A stretch of DNA of 64,000 nt from the NCBI RefSeq assembly GCF_004135205.1, contig NZ_CP035490.1:3613501-3677500 (forward strand), given 5' to 3'. The stretch is from Hahella sp. KA22. Its GTDB lineage: Bacteria; Pseudomonadota; Gammaproteobacteria; Pseudomonadales; Oleiphilaceae. Positions 50,099 through 58,710 of this stretch are shown here, one piece after another; position 1 is the stretch's first letter, and the number at the start of each line of letters is the position of its first letter. The notes under the pieces are model-generated. The model made no database searches and was not told where the DNA came from. It saw only the letters and a program-made list of their open reading frames with translations. Made by a program: the position numbers and the translations under genes.

Positions 50099-50937
50099 TG
50101 GTCAAAAACGTCGCTAGCGAAAACGCTGGGCCGAAGTCCGAGCTCTATCGGATCGGCGACAGGGACTTCGCCATCGTCAAACGTTTCGTGCATGACGCGG
50201 CAGGCATCTTTTTGACCGACGCCAAAAAAAATCTGGTCACCGGTCGCCTCGCCAAACGCCTGCAAGCGCACAATCTGCAGAGCTATGGCGATTACCTGAA
50301 GTTGGTCGACGCCGATGCGGAAGAGCGCCAGATTGCGCTGAATCTGTTGACCACCAACGAAACCTATTTCTTTCGCGAGCCCCAGCACTTTGATTACATG
50401 CAGCGGCATATTCTCCCGCAACGCGCGCGCGGACGGGCGTTCCGGGTGTGGAGCGCAGCCTGTTCCACGGGAGAAGAGCCCTACAGTATCGCTATGCTGC
50501 TGGACGATGCGCTGGGACAGGCGAACTGGGAAATTCTCGCCACCGACATTTCCACCGATGTGCTTACCCACGCCAAACGCGGATGTTATTCCCTGCAACG
50601 GGCGCAGCATATGCCGCCGAATTACCTGAGGCGTTATTGCCTGAAAGGAGTGGGCCCTGAGGAAGGAAATTTACTGGTGGATAAGAAATTGCGCGGGGTC
50701 GTGCAATTCAGAAACCTTAATCTCAACGCCACACTGCCCAATCTGGGGCAGTTTGACGTGATTTTTTTACGCAATGTCATGATCTATTTTCAGGCGGACA
50801 CCAAACGCCAATTGATCGCCAAATTGATACAACATTTGCACAAAGGCGGTTACTTGTTTATCGGTCGATCGGAGAGTCTGAATGGCGTGACAGAGCAACT
50901 AGAGCAAATATGTCCCGCCGTGTATCGCAAACCGTAA
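50098..50937 (+). CDS. cheR: Receptor methyltransferase CheR
   Basis: 279 residues. N-terminal helical CheR domain, then a SAM-binding Rossmann fold with F-R-V-W-S-A-A-C-S-T-G-E-E-P-Y-S-I-A, T-D-I-S-T-D-V-L and F-D-V-I-F-L-R-N-V-M-I-Y-F. Methylates glutamates of the receptor. A beta-subdomain for binding the receptor's C-terminal pentapeptide may be present between the SAM motifs, in keeping with the H-F-I-R-F tail encoded upstream. The start is an ATG joined to the cheW stop; the 3' end overlaps cheD by 28 bases. Confidence 0.93.
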   Translation: MVKNVASENAGPKSELYRIGDRDFAIVKRFVHDAAGIFLTDAKKNLVTGRLAKRLQAHNLQSYGDYLKLVDADAEERQIALNLLTTNETYFFREPQHFDYMQRHILPQRARGRAFRVWSAACSTGEEPYSIAMLLDDALGQANWEILATDISTDVLTHAKRGCYSLQRAQHMPPNYLRRYCLKGVGPEEGNLLVDKKLRGVVQFRNLNLNATLPNLGQFDVIFLRNVMIYFQADTKRQLIAKLIQHLHKGGYLFIGRSESLNGVTEQLEQICPAVYRKP

Positions 50938-51869
50938 CGACTAAACCGGAAGTGCCCCTGGAGATCTTTCTGGAGGCAGGGGAGTTGTATCTGGCGGAGG
51001 CCGACACGCGCATTCGCAGCCTGCTCGGAGAGGGGGGGATCATCACACTGTGGCACCCGCATTTGAAGCTGGGCGGGATGTGCCACTTCAAGAAAGTGCG
51101 CATGGACGCCGGCGAAGCGGGCGGACGAACGCTGGACGCGGCCTATGCGGACGCGGCGCTGAGCCTGCTGCAATTGGAAATGGTGCGCGCCGGCGCGCCG
51201 CCTCGTCGCTTTGAGGCGAAGCTGTTCGTTTTCGATGGCCCTGATGCGGACAAGACGGCGAAAGAGGCGGGCAGGTTGCTGCATGATTTTGGCTTCAAGC
51301 TGGCGTTGGATCATAACGGCAGCGGCAACCTGATCTTCGATATTTGGAATGGGGACGTCTGGATTCAGAAAGACGCTCCCAGCCTTATCGACGCCGGCAA
51401 AGCGCCTCAGGACATTCTGGAAGTCTATCTGGACCCGGGCGAATGGTATTTCTCCGACGCGGATACCCGCATGAAAACGCTGCTTGGCTCCTGTGTGGCG
51501 GTGGTGTTGTGGCATCCCCAAAAGCGCCTGGGAGGCATGTGTCATTATATGCTTCCGCAACGCAACGGCGCGGCGTCCAACCAGGGATTGGACGGACGCT
51601 ATGCGGACGAAGCAATGCAACTATTGGTAGACGCCTTAAAGAAAGAGCGCACGCGACCGCAGGAGTATGAAGTGAAAATATTCGGAGGCAGTTCGATGTT
51701 GGAAGGGTCTTCAATCAACGTGAGTAAACGAAACATTGAAGCGGCGTATCGCCTGCTCAAACAGCATGGATTTCGATTGGTGGGCGAAGACCTGGGCGGT
51801 CGGGCGCATCGCAATCTGGTGTTCGACGTCTGGAGCGGCGATGTGTGGCTAAGGAAGGGAAGCCGATGA
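50910..51869 (+). CDS. cheD: CheD receptor deamidase, tandem double domain
   Basis: 319 residues, twice the normal CheD length (~160-200). Two CheD domains lie head to tail, each with A-D-T-R, G-G-M-C-H, and a final F-D-x-W-x-G-D-V-W. The C-terminal domain has the catalytic pair: C195 in L-G-S-C-V-A and H212 in G-G-M-C-H. In the N-terminal domain the Cys is replaced by Gly (G42 in L-G-E-G-G), while H59 is kept. One active deamidase fused to an inactive copy is therefore predicted. CheD deamidates receptor glutamines and can bind CheC. Start ATG at 50910, inside cheR. Confidence 0.9.
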   Translation: MSRRVSQTVTTKPEVPLEIFLEAGELYLAEADTRIRSLLGEGGIITLWHPHLKLGGMCHFKKVRMDAGEAGGRTLDAAYADAALSLLQLEMVRAGAPPRRFEAKLFVFDGPDADKTAKEAGRLLHDFGFKLALDHNGSGNLIFDIWNGDVWIQKDAPSLIDAGKAPQDILEVYLDPGEWYFSDADTRMKTLLGSCVAVVLWHPQKRLGGMCHYMLPQRNGAASNQGLDGRYADEAMQLLVDALKKERTRPQEYEVKIFGGSSMLEGSSINVSKRNIEAAYRLLKQHGFRLVGEDLGGRAHRNLVFDVWSGDVWLRKGSR

Positions 51870-52972
51870 ACGCTAAGATCAAGGTCTTGCTGGTGGACGA
51901 CTCGGCTGTGGTCAGGCAGGTGCTGCAACAAGTGCTGGAGCGGGACAAAAATATTGAAGTGATCGGCGCCGCGGCGGACCCTATTTTCGCGCAATCGAGG
52001 ATGAGCAAGCAGTGGCCGGATGTGATCGTGCTTGATGTGGAGATGCCGCGCATGGACGGCATCACCTTTTTGAAAAAACTGATGGCGGAACGGCCCACGC
52101 CGGTGGTGATGTGCTCCACCCTGACCAGCAAGGGCGCGCAGACCAGCATGAAAGCGCTGGCCGCCGGTGCGGTGGCGGTGGTGGCCAAGCCTGCGGTAGG
52201 GGTGAAGGAATATCTGGAGAGCGCCGCTGGCGAGCTGATCATGGAAATCAAGGCGGCGGCGAAGGCCAACATGCGCAATATGCCCGCCGCGACGGCGTCT
52301 GCCCAGTCCATGGCGCTCCCCGCCAAATTCTCCGCGGACGCAGTGATTCCCCTGCGTACAGGCGGCGTCATCGCCGGCGCCAATAAAATCGCTGCGTTAG
52401 GCACTTCCACCGGCGGCACTCAGGCGTTGGAGTACGTGCTGACCCGTTTACCCCGTAATTGCCCTGGCATCGTTATCGTGCAGCACATGCCGGAAAAGTT
52501 CACCGCGGCTTTCGCTGAGCGCTTGAACAGTATCTGCGAGCTGGAAATTCTGGAGGCGGAAAGCGGCCTCCAGGTAGCGCCTGGGCGCGCCCTGATTGCT
52601 CCCGGCGGCAAGCATATGCTATTGCGGCGCAGTGGCGCGCAGTATTTTGTGGAGATCATGTCCGGGCCCCCAGTGAACCGGCATCGACCGTCCGTCGACG
52701 TTTTGTTTCGTTCGGTGGCCCAGGCGGCGGGACGCAACGCGCTGGGAGTCATCATGACCGGTATGGGCGACGATGGCGCCAAAGGGTTGCTGGAAATGCG
52801 CAATGCCGGCGCGTTGACCATTGGTCAGGATGAACGTTCCTGTATTGTCTACGGTATGCCGAAGGAAGCGGCCAAAATCGGTGCGGTAACCCGGGAAATC
52901 TCTCTGGAGCGCATACCGCAGTGCGTGCTGGATATGGGGGCGTCGCTTACCGCCAACGCACAAAGAAGTTAA
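51866..52972 (+). CDS. cheB: Chemotaxis methylesterase CheB
   Basis: 368 residues from the ATG at 51866, which overlaps the cheD stop (ATGA); the frame opens at a GTG 7 codons earlier. Receiver with [10 protein letters not shown], a linker rich in Ala/Met, and a methylesterase domain with the catalytic Ser in G-T-S-T-G-G, His in V-Q-H-M-P and Asp in T-G-M-G-D-D-G. Removes methyl groups (or deamidates) from the receptor, under CheA control. Last gene of the operon, followed by a hairpin. Confidence 0.94.
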   Translation: MNAKIKVLLVDDSAVVRQVLQQVLERDKNIEVIGAAADPIFAQSRMSKQWPDVIVLDVEMPRMDGITFLKKLMAERPTPVVMCSTLTSKGAQTSMKALAAGAVAVVAKPAVGVKEYLESAAGELIMEIKAAAKANMRNMPAATASAQSMALPAKFSADAVIPLRTGGVIAGANKIAALGTSTGGTQALEYVLTRLPRNCPGIVIVQHMPEKFTAAFAERLNSICELEILEAESGLQVAPGRALIAPGGKHMLLRRSGAQYFVEIMSGPPVNRHRPSVDVLFRSVAQAAGRNALGVIMTGMGDDGAKGLLEMRNAGALTIGQDERSCIVYGMPKEAAKIGAVTREISLERIPQCVLDMGASLTANAQRS

Positions 52973-52992
52973 TGCGGCAGGCGCAGTTGGGT

Positions 52993-53027
52993 TGGCGTCG
53001 TTTTTAGAATTGCCGCCGACGACGCCA
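52993..53027. terminator. Hairpin between convergent cheB and response regulator
   Basis: TGGCGTCGT (52993-53001) pairs with ACGACGCCA (53019-53027), loop 17 bases, between the two convergent operons. A run of T lies in the loop rather than after the stem, so function as a two-way terminator is uncertain. Confidence 0.4.
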
Positions 53028-53064
53028 CAACGAAGTCGCGAATCCTCTCAGCTGCGGGGCGCAG

Positions 53065-54186
53065 TTACGCCCCGCGAACATCTTCCATGCGATGGATGAT
53101 GGCTTGTAGCTGGTCATCCAGATCTGTTACTTCCTCGTAGGTCTTGAAGGTGCGCTCCAGCCCGCTGCGCACCACCTTGGTCAGGGTATCTTCCTGGCTT
53201 TCCAGCAACGCCAGACTGTCGTAGGCGATCACCAGTTCATCCAGTGTCTGCTCCAGAATCTGAAACGCAGTTTTGTGCTGCCGTTCGCGGATATCATTGA
53301 TATCTTTCAAGGCTTTGCGGCTGTCCAGCAACACACCCTCCACCAAGGCGATCAAAGTCTGGTTCTCCAATCCCTGACGACGAAATTCGGCGCACTCCAA
53401 TAACAGCAATAAGTTGTCGCGGGCGCGGCCTTTCTTTTCTTCGTCGTCCGGCATTTTGGGCGCGAGCAGGGAGAACGGAGGAATATTGACCAGGAGACGC
53501 TTATTGAACTCCAACAGTCGTTGTTCCTGGTCTTTGACTTTGAGCAGCAGCTCAGACTCCAGCGGGGAGACGAACCCTTTGCTGCTATGGCTGATTTTTT
53601 CGTTCTCCAGGTTGATCTGTACGGTGCCCTGCAGATCGAACTCTTCCAGCGTCTCGATGATCAGGGCGGCCAGATCAGGGAGGGAGTTAACTTTCATACT
53701 GCGGCGCAGGAATTCCAGAATCACCCCTTGCTCGCCCGCGACCGTGATGGCGGTCATGGCGGTGGACATGGCCGCCTGTTGCGCCTCCTGGCCCTCCTTG
53801 GCCTGCTTCATCTGCTGGATAGCCATGCGCACTTTCTTGCGCAGCACGTCCGGTTGCGCGGGTTTGATCAGATAATCCCGGCCGCCGGCGTCGTAACCCG
53901 CCAGCTTTTCCTCTACTGTGTCGTGGGCGGAGACGAAGATGACCTCAATATGTTGCGTGGCGGGATTCGCCTTCAATCGCCGGCAGCATTCGTAACCGTC
54001 CATTTCCGGCATGGTCACGTCCAGCAGCACTACATCCAGCTCTGGATCTTTTTCCGCCAACTGCAATGCTTTGGCGGCGCTGGTGGCGGCTTGCACCGCA
54101 TACTCGTCTTTCAGGTTCTCCAGCAGGAAATGCAGATCATTCGGCGAATCGTCGACGATCATCACATGGGGCTTTTCGTCGCTCAT
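53065..54186 (-). CDS. Response regulator with unknown C-terminal domain
   Basis: 373 residues. Receiver at ~5-125 (V-M-I-V-D-D-S, phospho-Asp in V-V-L-L-D-V-T-M-P-E-M-D-G, K-P-A-Q). A coiled coil rich in Gln/Ala (~125-150) is followed by a ~220-residue helical region that is not a DNA-binding, GGDEF, EAL or HD-GYP domain as far as I can see. Its start overlaps the end of the hybrid kinase by 4 bases, so it should be that kinase's target. Distal gene of the H-NOX operon; its output may be by protein-protein contact. Confidence 0.88.
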   Translation of the reverse strand: MSDEKPHVMIVDDSPNDLHFLLENLKDEYAVQAATSAAKALQLAEKDPELDVVLLDVTMPEMDGYECCRRLKANPATQHIEVIFVSAHDTVEEKLAGYDAGGRDYLIKPAQPDVLRKKVRMAIQQMKQAKEGQEAQQAAMSTAMTAITVAGEQGVILEFLRRSMKVNSLPDLAALIIETLEEFDLQGTVQINLENEKISHSSKGFVSPLESELLLKVKDQEQRLLEFNKRLLVNIPPFSLLAPKMPDDEEKKGRARDNLLLLLECAEFRRQGLENQTLIALVEGVLLDSRKALKDINDIRERQHKTAFQILEQTLDELVIAYDSLALLESQEDTLTKVVRSGLERTFKTYEEVTDLDDQLQAIIHRMEDVRGA

Positions 54187-56573
54187 TGTGGTTCACCCTG
54201 GGTTTGAATAAGTTGGGATAAGTGGGTTTGAGCCAGCTCGATATCGAATTGGAACAGCGCCTCCTCCAATTCCGACAACATACGGATCTGAGGCGGATCA
54301 CTGATGGAGGCGCGCAGTTGGGCGAGAGACTTCTGCGCCTGTCCCAGATCGCTTTCCAGATAATCTCTTAGCTGTATCAACTGGGGCAGCAATGGGCGTT
54401 GCTCTTTGCTGAGCATGGAAGGTTCAGGAGGGGATTCGTTCTGTTCCAGACGGGATAATCCGGTCAATACTTCTTCCAGCGCTTCCAATAGCGGCGCCAT
54501 CAGATCGCGGGCTCGACTTTGATCGCCTGCACGGGCGGCGCTTTCCACCGCTCCGGCGGCTTTGCCAAGAGCTTCGGCGCCAATGGTCGCGCCGCTGCCT
54601 TTGAGGCCATGAGTGATAATGGCGATTTCTCCCAGCGCGTTCTGTTCCGCCAGGGTTTGCAGTTCATCGGGGCTGTCCGACCATTTTTCGTAGAAGCCGC
54701 TCAGAATACGTTGTAACAGGGGCCAGCGTCCTCCCAGACGCTGTAAGGCTTCTGTAATATTGAGGCCAGGCAGGGAGGGAATATCATGACATCCTGCGGG
54801 TGCGGCGGCAGGGGGCGCTTGCATCAGCGGAGCGGCGGTTTTGCTGCGCAGCCAGTGGCCTAGCGTTTCGAACAGCTCCTCGGCGGCGAAAGGTTTGACG
54901 ATGTGCCCATTCATGCCGGCGTCCCGACTCAGGTCGCGATCACTTTGTTGCGCGTGAGCGGTCATCGCCAGAATGGGAATGTCCGCATAGCGCCCTCCCA
55001 GAGCGCGGATTGCGCGGGCGGCGTCGAGCCCGTTAAGCTCCGGCATTTGCACATCCATCAGAATGAGGTCGTAGTCTTTACCCTGGACGGCGTGAACCGC
55101 GGACAAGCCATTGTCCACCACGTCGGGTTTGACGCCGACGGAGCCGAGAAGGTCTATGGCAACTTCCTGGTTAATCACATTATCCTCCGCCAGCAATACC
55201 ATGGAGCCGCCAAACCACCAGCTTTGCTCGTTGTGATCGTCGGCGTCGTCATCCAGGCAACAAGGTCGGCGGATTTCGCCCACATAATGGTTTTGTAGCA
55301 GCACGAACAGGTCATGGGGGCGAATGGGGCAGCGTAATTCGGAGTACTGGATGTCCGCGTTCTTCAGTTCTACCTGGGAGCCGAAGACATGCACGGCGGT
55401 GAGGTTCTGATCGCCATGTCCGTCGCGTAGCCAATCCAGTATCGCCAGCGGAGGCGTCTGCTGGTGAATCAGGATCAGATCGAAGGGACGGTAGGCGTTG
55501 TCCAGGGCTTTCAGGGCTTCCTCCGTGGAGCTGGCCGGCGTCAGGTTGTCCACCCCGAGCTCACGCAGGCTGCGCTTTAAAAATGGCGCAATGGATTCCT
55601 CCGCCAGCAATAGAATCGGTTTGTCCGCCCAGGGCGCAGGCGGCGGCTCACGGGTCGATCTATCCATGGAGAGAGAGTGGTAGGGCAAGGAGAAATAGAA
55701 GTCCGCGCCAGCGCCGGGTTCGCTGCGCACTTGCAAACGACCGCCCATGGCGTCCACCAGACGGGAGCTGATGGACAAGCCCAGTCCGGTGCCGCCGTAG
55801 CGCCGGGTATGAGAGTCGTCCGCCTGGCTGAAAGGCTCGAAAATCTGTTGTTGCCGATCCGTGGGAATGCCGACGCCAGTGTCCGCCACGCCCAATACAA
55901 GACGGTCTTCCACTGGGTAGCAGTACAACGACACTTCTCCCCGCTTGGTGAACTTCACCGCATTGGAGAGCAGATTGCAGATGATCTGCTTGAGTCGGGT
56001 TGGATCGCCCATGATCTGATCGGGCAGATGGGCGGCCAGGGTCAGCGTCAGGGTCAGGCCTTTATCGGACGCCTGGCTGCATACGACGGGCAAACAGCTG
56101 TCCAACAGGCGGCCGAGTGAAAAAGGAATGTGCTCCAGATTGACTTTGTCGGCCTCCAGCTTGGAGAAGTCCAGCAAGTCATTGATCACCGTCAGCAAGA
56201 GCTTGCCGGAGGTGAGGGCGGTTTTGGCGCGCGCTTTCTGTTCGCGGGACAGATCGCCCTGCATCATGGCCTGCAACATGCCGATCACCCCGTTCAGGGG
56301 CGTACGGATTTCATGGCTCATATTGGCGATAAACAGGCTTTTGGCTTTGTTGGCGGCCATGGCCTCGTCCCGCGCTTCCTCCAGCTTTTTGGTGCGGTCT
56401 TTGACCATATCGCCGAGAGAATGCACCATGGCGGCGGTTTTCTGCAGCGCATCCTCCAGCAACAGGTGACTTTCATACAGTTCGCTGGCTTTCAGCTCCA
56501 ACAGTTGTTCCGCCTGATGTCGGGCGGCGCGCTCACGGGTGAGCGCGCGTTCAAGTACGGCGATCGTGGTCAT
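54183..56573 (-). CDS. H-NOX-linked hybrid histidine kinase (HK-REC-REC-HPt)
   Basis: 796 residues, no membrane segment. Coiled coil (1-75), HisKA with H87 in N-M-S-H-E-I-R-T-P-L-N-G, HATPase (~190-300, N-box L-L-S-N-A-V-K-F), a degenerate receiver (~315-430), and a second, intact receiver with L-I-L-M-D-V-Q-M-P-E-L-N-G. Next an HPt domain with H in T-H-G-L-K-G-S-G, and a helical tail. Cytosolic phosphorelay protein. The start overlaps the H-NOX stop by 4 bases, which marks the H-NOX protein as its sensor, as in known NO-responsive H-NOX/kinase pairs. Confidence 0.92.
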   Translation of the reverse strand: MTTIAVLERALTRERAARHQAEQLLELKASELYESHLLLEDALQKTAAMVHSLGDMVKDRTKKLEEARDEAMAANKAKSLFIANMSHEIRTPLNGVIGMLQAMMQGDLSREQKARAKTALTSGKLLLTVINDLLDFSKLEADKVNLEHIPFSLGRLLDSCLPVVCSQASDKGLTLTLTLAAHLPDQIMGDPTRLKQIICNLLSNAVKFTKRGEVSLYCYPVEDRLVLGVADTGVGIPTDRQQQIFEPFSQADDSHTRRYGGTGLGLSISSRLVDAMGGRLQVRSEPGAGADFYFSLPYHSLSMDRSTREPPPAPWADKPILLLAEESIAPFLKRSLRELGVDNLTPASSTEEALKALDNAYRPFDLILIHQQTPPLAILDWLRDGHGDQNLTAVHVFGSQVELKNADIQYSELRCPIRPHDLFVLLQNHYVGEIRRPCCLDDDADDHNEQSWWFGGSMVLLAEDNVINQEVAIDLLGSVGVKPDVVDNGLSAVHAVQGKDYDLILMDVQMPELNGLDAARAIRALGGRYADIPILAMTAHAQQSDRDLSRDAGMNGHIVKPFAAEELFETLGHWLRSKTAAPLMQAPPAAAPAGCHDIPSLPGLNITEALQRLGGRWPLLQRILSGFYEKWSDSPDELQTLAEQNALGEIAIITHGLKGSGATIGAEALGKAAGAVESAARAGDQSRARDLMAPLLEALEEVLTGLSRLEQNESPPEPSMLSKEQRPLLPQLIQLRDYLESDLGQAQKSLAQLRASISDPPQIRMLSELEEALFQFDIELAQTHLSQLIQTQGEPQ

Positions 56574-57100
56574 TGGATTTTATTCAGCTCAAAGGTGATA
56601 TGGTCCTTTTCCTCGGTTCGCTGACTTAATACGACTCCGTCATTGAAATGGGCTAGCGCGCCCTTTATCAAACCTTCCGCCAGATCTTCCAGGTGTCGGG
56701 TGGAGTAGTAATACAGCAGCAGTCGGTTGGGCTGCGGCTGAGCACAGTCAAAACGCGGCAGTTCCGCGTCTGGATAGAGCTTCTGCACTTCCTGGTGGAT
56801 ATAAACGTCGATTTTGCTGAGGAAGTCGAACGAGCCGTGGATGTCCTTGAAAAACTGCGGATACAGGACATAGAAGCGGCCGAAGAGATGTTCGCCGAAG
56901 GTTTTCAACAAGTCAGGAATTGGAGCGCTGTGACGGGCGCTAAGCGTTTGCAGCAGTTCGACCATTTCGCTGTGGTCGTAGGTGCCTACGGAGGTGTATA
57001 TCCCTGACACGCCGGATTCTTCAATAATAGCGTCGACTTCCTCAAGCCCGAATTTATCTTCCACCAGTTGCAGAAATTCGGTGAAAACGATGCCTTTCAT
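56570..57100 (-). CDS. H-NOX haem-based nitric oxide sensor
   Basis: 176 residues from the ATG at 57100 (M-K-G-I-V-F, the usual H-NOX beginning); the frame opens 19 codons earlier. The proximal haem ligand is H102 in D-V-Y-I-H-Q-E-V-Q-K-L-Y-P, and the haem-propionate motif Y-x-S-x-R is present as Y131-x-S133-x-R135. Also L-P-x-F after the ligand helix. In bacteria, H-NOX proteins encoded with kinases sense NO and inhibit the kinase. Whether it also binds O2 depends on a distal Tyr that I could not place with confidence. Confidence 0.93.
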   Translation of the reverse strand: MKGIVFTEFLQLVEDKFGLEEVDAIIEESGVSGIYTSVGTYDHSEMVELLQTLSARHSAPIPDLLKTFGEHLFGRFYVLYPQFFKDIHGSFDFLSKIDVYIHQEVQKLYPDAELPRFDCAQPQPNRLLLYYYSTRHLEDLAEGLIKGALAHFNDGVVLSQRTEEKDHITFELNKIQ

Positions 57101-57284
57101 CTTGCTTCTCTTCCTGAGCTGGTCCGTTACCAGAATTGTAGCAGTGCAGGAAGGCAATGCAATGAAACCTGTGCGATTGTTAATGGCGCCGAAGCCGCGG
57201 GGCGCAAGGCGTTTAGCGGCGCGAGCGGCTCTGTGGCAAGCTTTAGGTTGTTCCCTTGAGCGGAGTTTGTTAGGATTCGCCCAC

Positions 57285-57389
57285 TCTTAGGGGAGTAGTC
57301 TCCCGGCGCTGGCCGGGACGGTCGTCAACAGTCTCCGGACGCAAAGTCCGTGGCGGTCGTGTCCCTCCCAGGATTGATGAGACCTAAGA
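57285..57389 (+). promoter_or_regulatory. yybP-ykoY (Mn2+) riboswitch candidate
   Basis: Starts CTTAGGGGAGTAG and ends GAGACCTAAG. TCTTAGG (57285-57291) pairs with CCTAAGA (57383-57389) as the closing stem, and internal stems CCCGGC...GCCGGG and TCCGGAC...GTCCG are clear. GGGGAGTAG near the 5' end fits the yybP-ykoY Mn2+-sensing motif, whose downstream genes are often cation exporters, as here. It is 174 bases before the antiporter start. Confidence 0.7.
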
Positions 57390-57430
57390 CGCAGGAAAAG
57401 CACCCAGGGGTGGATGCTTTTCCTGCGTCT
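57387..57430 (+). terminator. Expression-platform hairpin of the riboswitch
   Basis: Perfect 16-bp stem AGACGCAGGAAAAGCA (57387-57402) with its complement at 57415-57430, loop of 12. Its 5' side shares the last 3 bases of the riboswitch closing stem, so the two compete. There is no strong T run, so it may act by translation or rho rather than simple termination. Confidence 0.6.
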
Positions 57431-57563
57431 TGGCGTTTATCTCTCCACCCCAGAGGCTGCATAAAATGAAATTACTTACTCTTCATATCGCTGATTCCGT
57501 TCCATGGAATCCCTTGATTCTCAAGGCGCATGCGCCGAATTCCGTTAATTGCGAGGTGATCGC

Positions 57564-58541
57564 ATGATGCTTGCATTGCTTGCTATTGTCGCTGGCCTGG
57601 CGCTGCTGGTCTGGAGCGCAGATCGTTTTGTGGATGGCGCCGCCGCGACGGCGAAGCATGGAGGCATGCCGCCCCTGTTGATAGGGATGGTGATCGTGGG
57701 GTTCGGCACATCCGCCCCGGAAATGGTGGTGTCGGCGCTGGCGGCGTCGGAGGGCAACCCCGGTCTGGCGCTGGGTAACGGCTACGGTTCCAACATCACC
57801 AACATTGCTTTGATTCTCGGTCTGGTGGCGATAATCAGTCCCATCGCCGTGCATTCGCAGGTGCTGCGTAAAGAACTGCCGATTCTGGCTGCTATCACAC
57901 TGCTGTCAGCAGGTTTGTTATGGGATGGCGATCTGACCCGCGTGGATGCGGCGATTCTGCTGGTGGTGTTCGCCGGCCTGATGGGCTGGACCATCCGCGA
58001 AGGTATGCAGCAGCGCTCGGACGTGCTGGCGTCTGAAGTGGACGACGAAATGATCGCGCACCCGATGCCCATTAAAAACGCAATATTCTGGCTGGTCGCC
58101 GGTTTGATTCTGCTGATCGTCAGCTCGCGTATTCTGGTGTGGGGCGCGGTCACTGTAGCGCACAGTCTGGGCGTCAGCGATCTGATCATCGGGCTGACGG
58201 TCGTGGCCATCGGCACCTCGCTGCCGGAGCTGGCGTCTTCGCTGGCGGCGATCCGTAAAGGCGAGCATGACCTCGCTATCGGCAACGTCATCGGCTCCAA
58301 CCTGTTCAACACCCTCACCGTTGTCGGCATCGCTGCGGCGATTCATCCTCTGGAAGTACAACCGGAAGTTCTGTACCGCGACTGGTCGCTGATGGCCGGC
58401 CTCACCCTGGCGCTGTTCGTCATGGGGTTTGGCTTCAAAGGCAAACAAGGCCGCATCAACCGCGTCGAAGGCGGCATTCTGCTGGCGGTGTACATCGCTT
58501 ACACCAGCTATCTCGGCTACACCGTAGTGGCCGCTGCTTAA
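57564..58541 (+). CDS. Cation (calcium)/sodium antiporter, CaCA family (YrbG-like)
   Basis: 325 residues from the ATG at 57564 after GAGGTGA; the frame opens 5 codons earlier. Ten hydrophobic segments in two inverted halves, each with the alpha-repeat motif: G-F-G-T-S-A-P-E near 50 and A-I-G-T-S-L-P-E-L near 215, plus G-N-V-I-G-S-N-L-F-N. These form the ion-binding site of Ca2+/Na+-type exchangers. An upstream yybP-ykoY riboswitch candidate suggests control by Mn2+, so Mn2+ export is plausible. Confidence 0.92.
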   Translation: MMLALLAIVAGLALLVWSADRFVDGAAATAKHGGMPPLLIGMVIVGFGTSAPEMVVSALAASEGNPGLALGNGYGSNITNIALILGLVAIISPIAVHSQVLRKELPILAAITLLSAGLLWDGDLTRVDAAILLVVFAGLMGWTIREGMQQRSDVLASEVDDEMIAHPMPIKNAIFWLVAGLILLIVSSRILVWGAVTVAHSLGVSDLIIGLTVVAIGTSLPELASSLAAIRKGEHDLAIGNVIGSNLFNTLTVVGIAAAIHPLEVQPEVLYRDWSLMAGLTLALFVMGFGFKGKQGRINRVEGGILLAVYIAYTSYLGYTVVAAA

Positions 58542-58551
58542 ACAGGTCGAA

Positions 58552-58582
58552 GCGGGCGTTGGGATGTGATCCTGACGCCCGC
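58552..58582 (+). terminator. Hairpin after antiporter gene
   Basis: GCGGGCGT (58552-58559) pairs with ACGCCCGC (58575-58582), loop of 15. A T-rich stretch follows about 10 bases on (TTTATTTCC). Possible terminator. Confidence 0.5.
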
Positions 58583-58710
58583 AGGTGATTTATTTCCTCG
58601 TTTTTATCCCGCATTCTATAAGCTGATTAATGCGCCCGGGTTTCATTGCATATCCTCGCCGCGTCTTTAATCGCGCACTGACTGAATAAACACTTTAGAG
58701 ATGTGATCCC

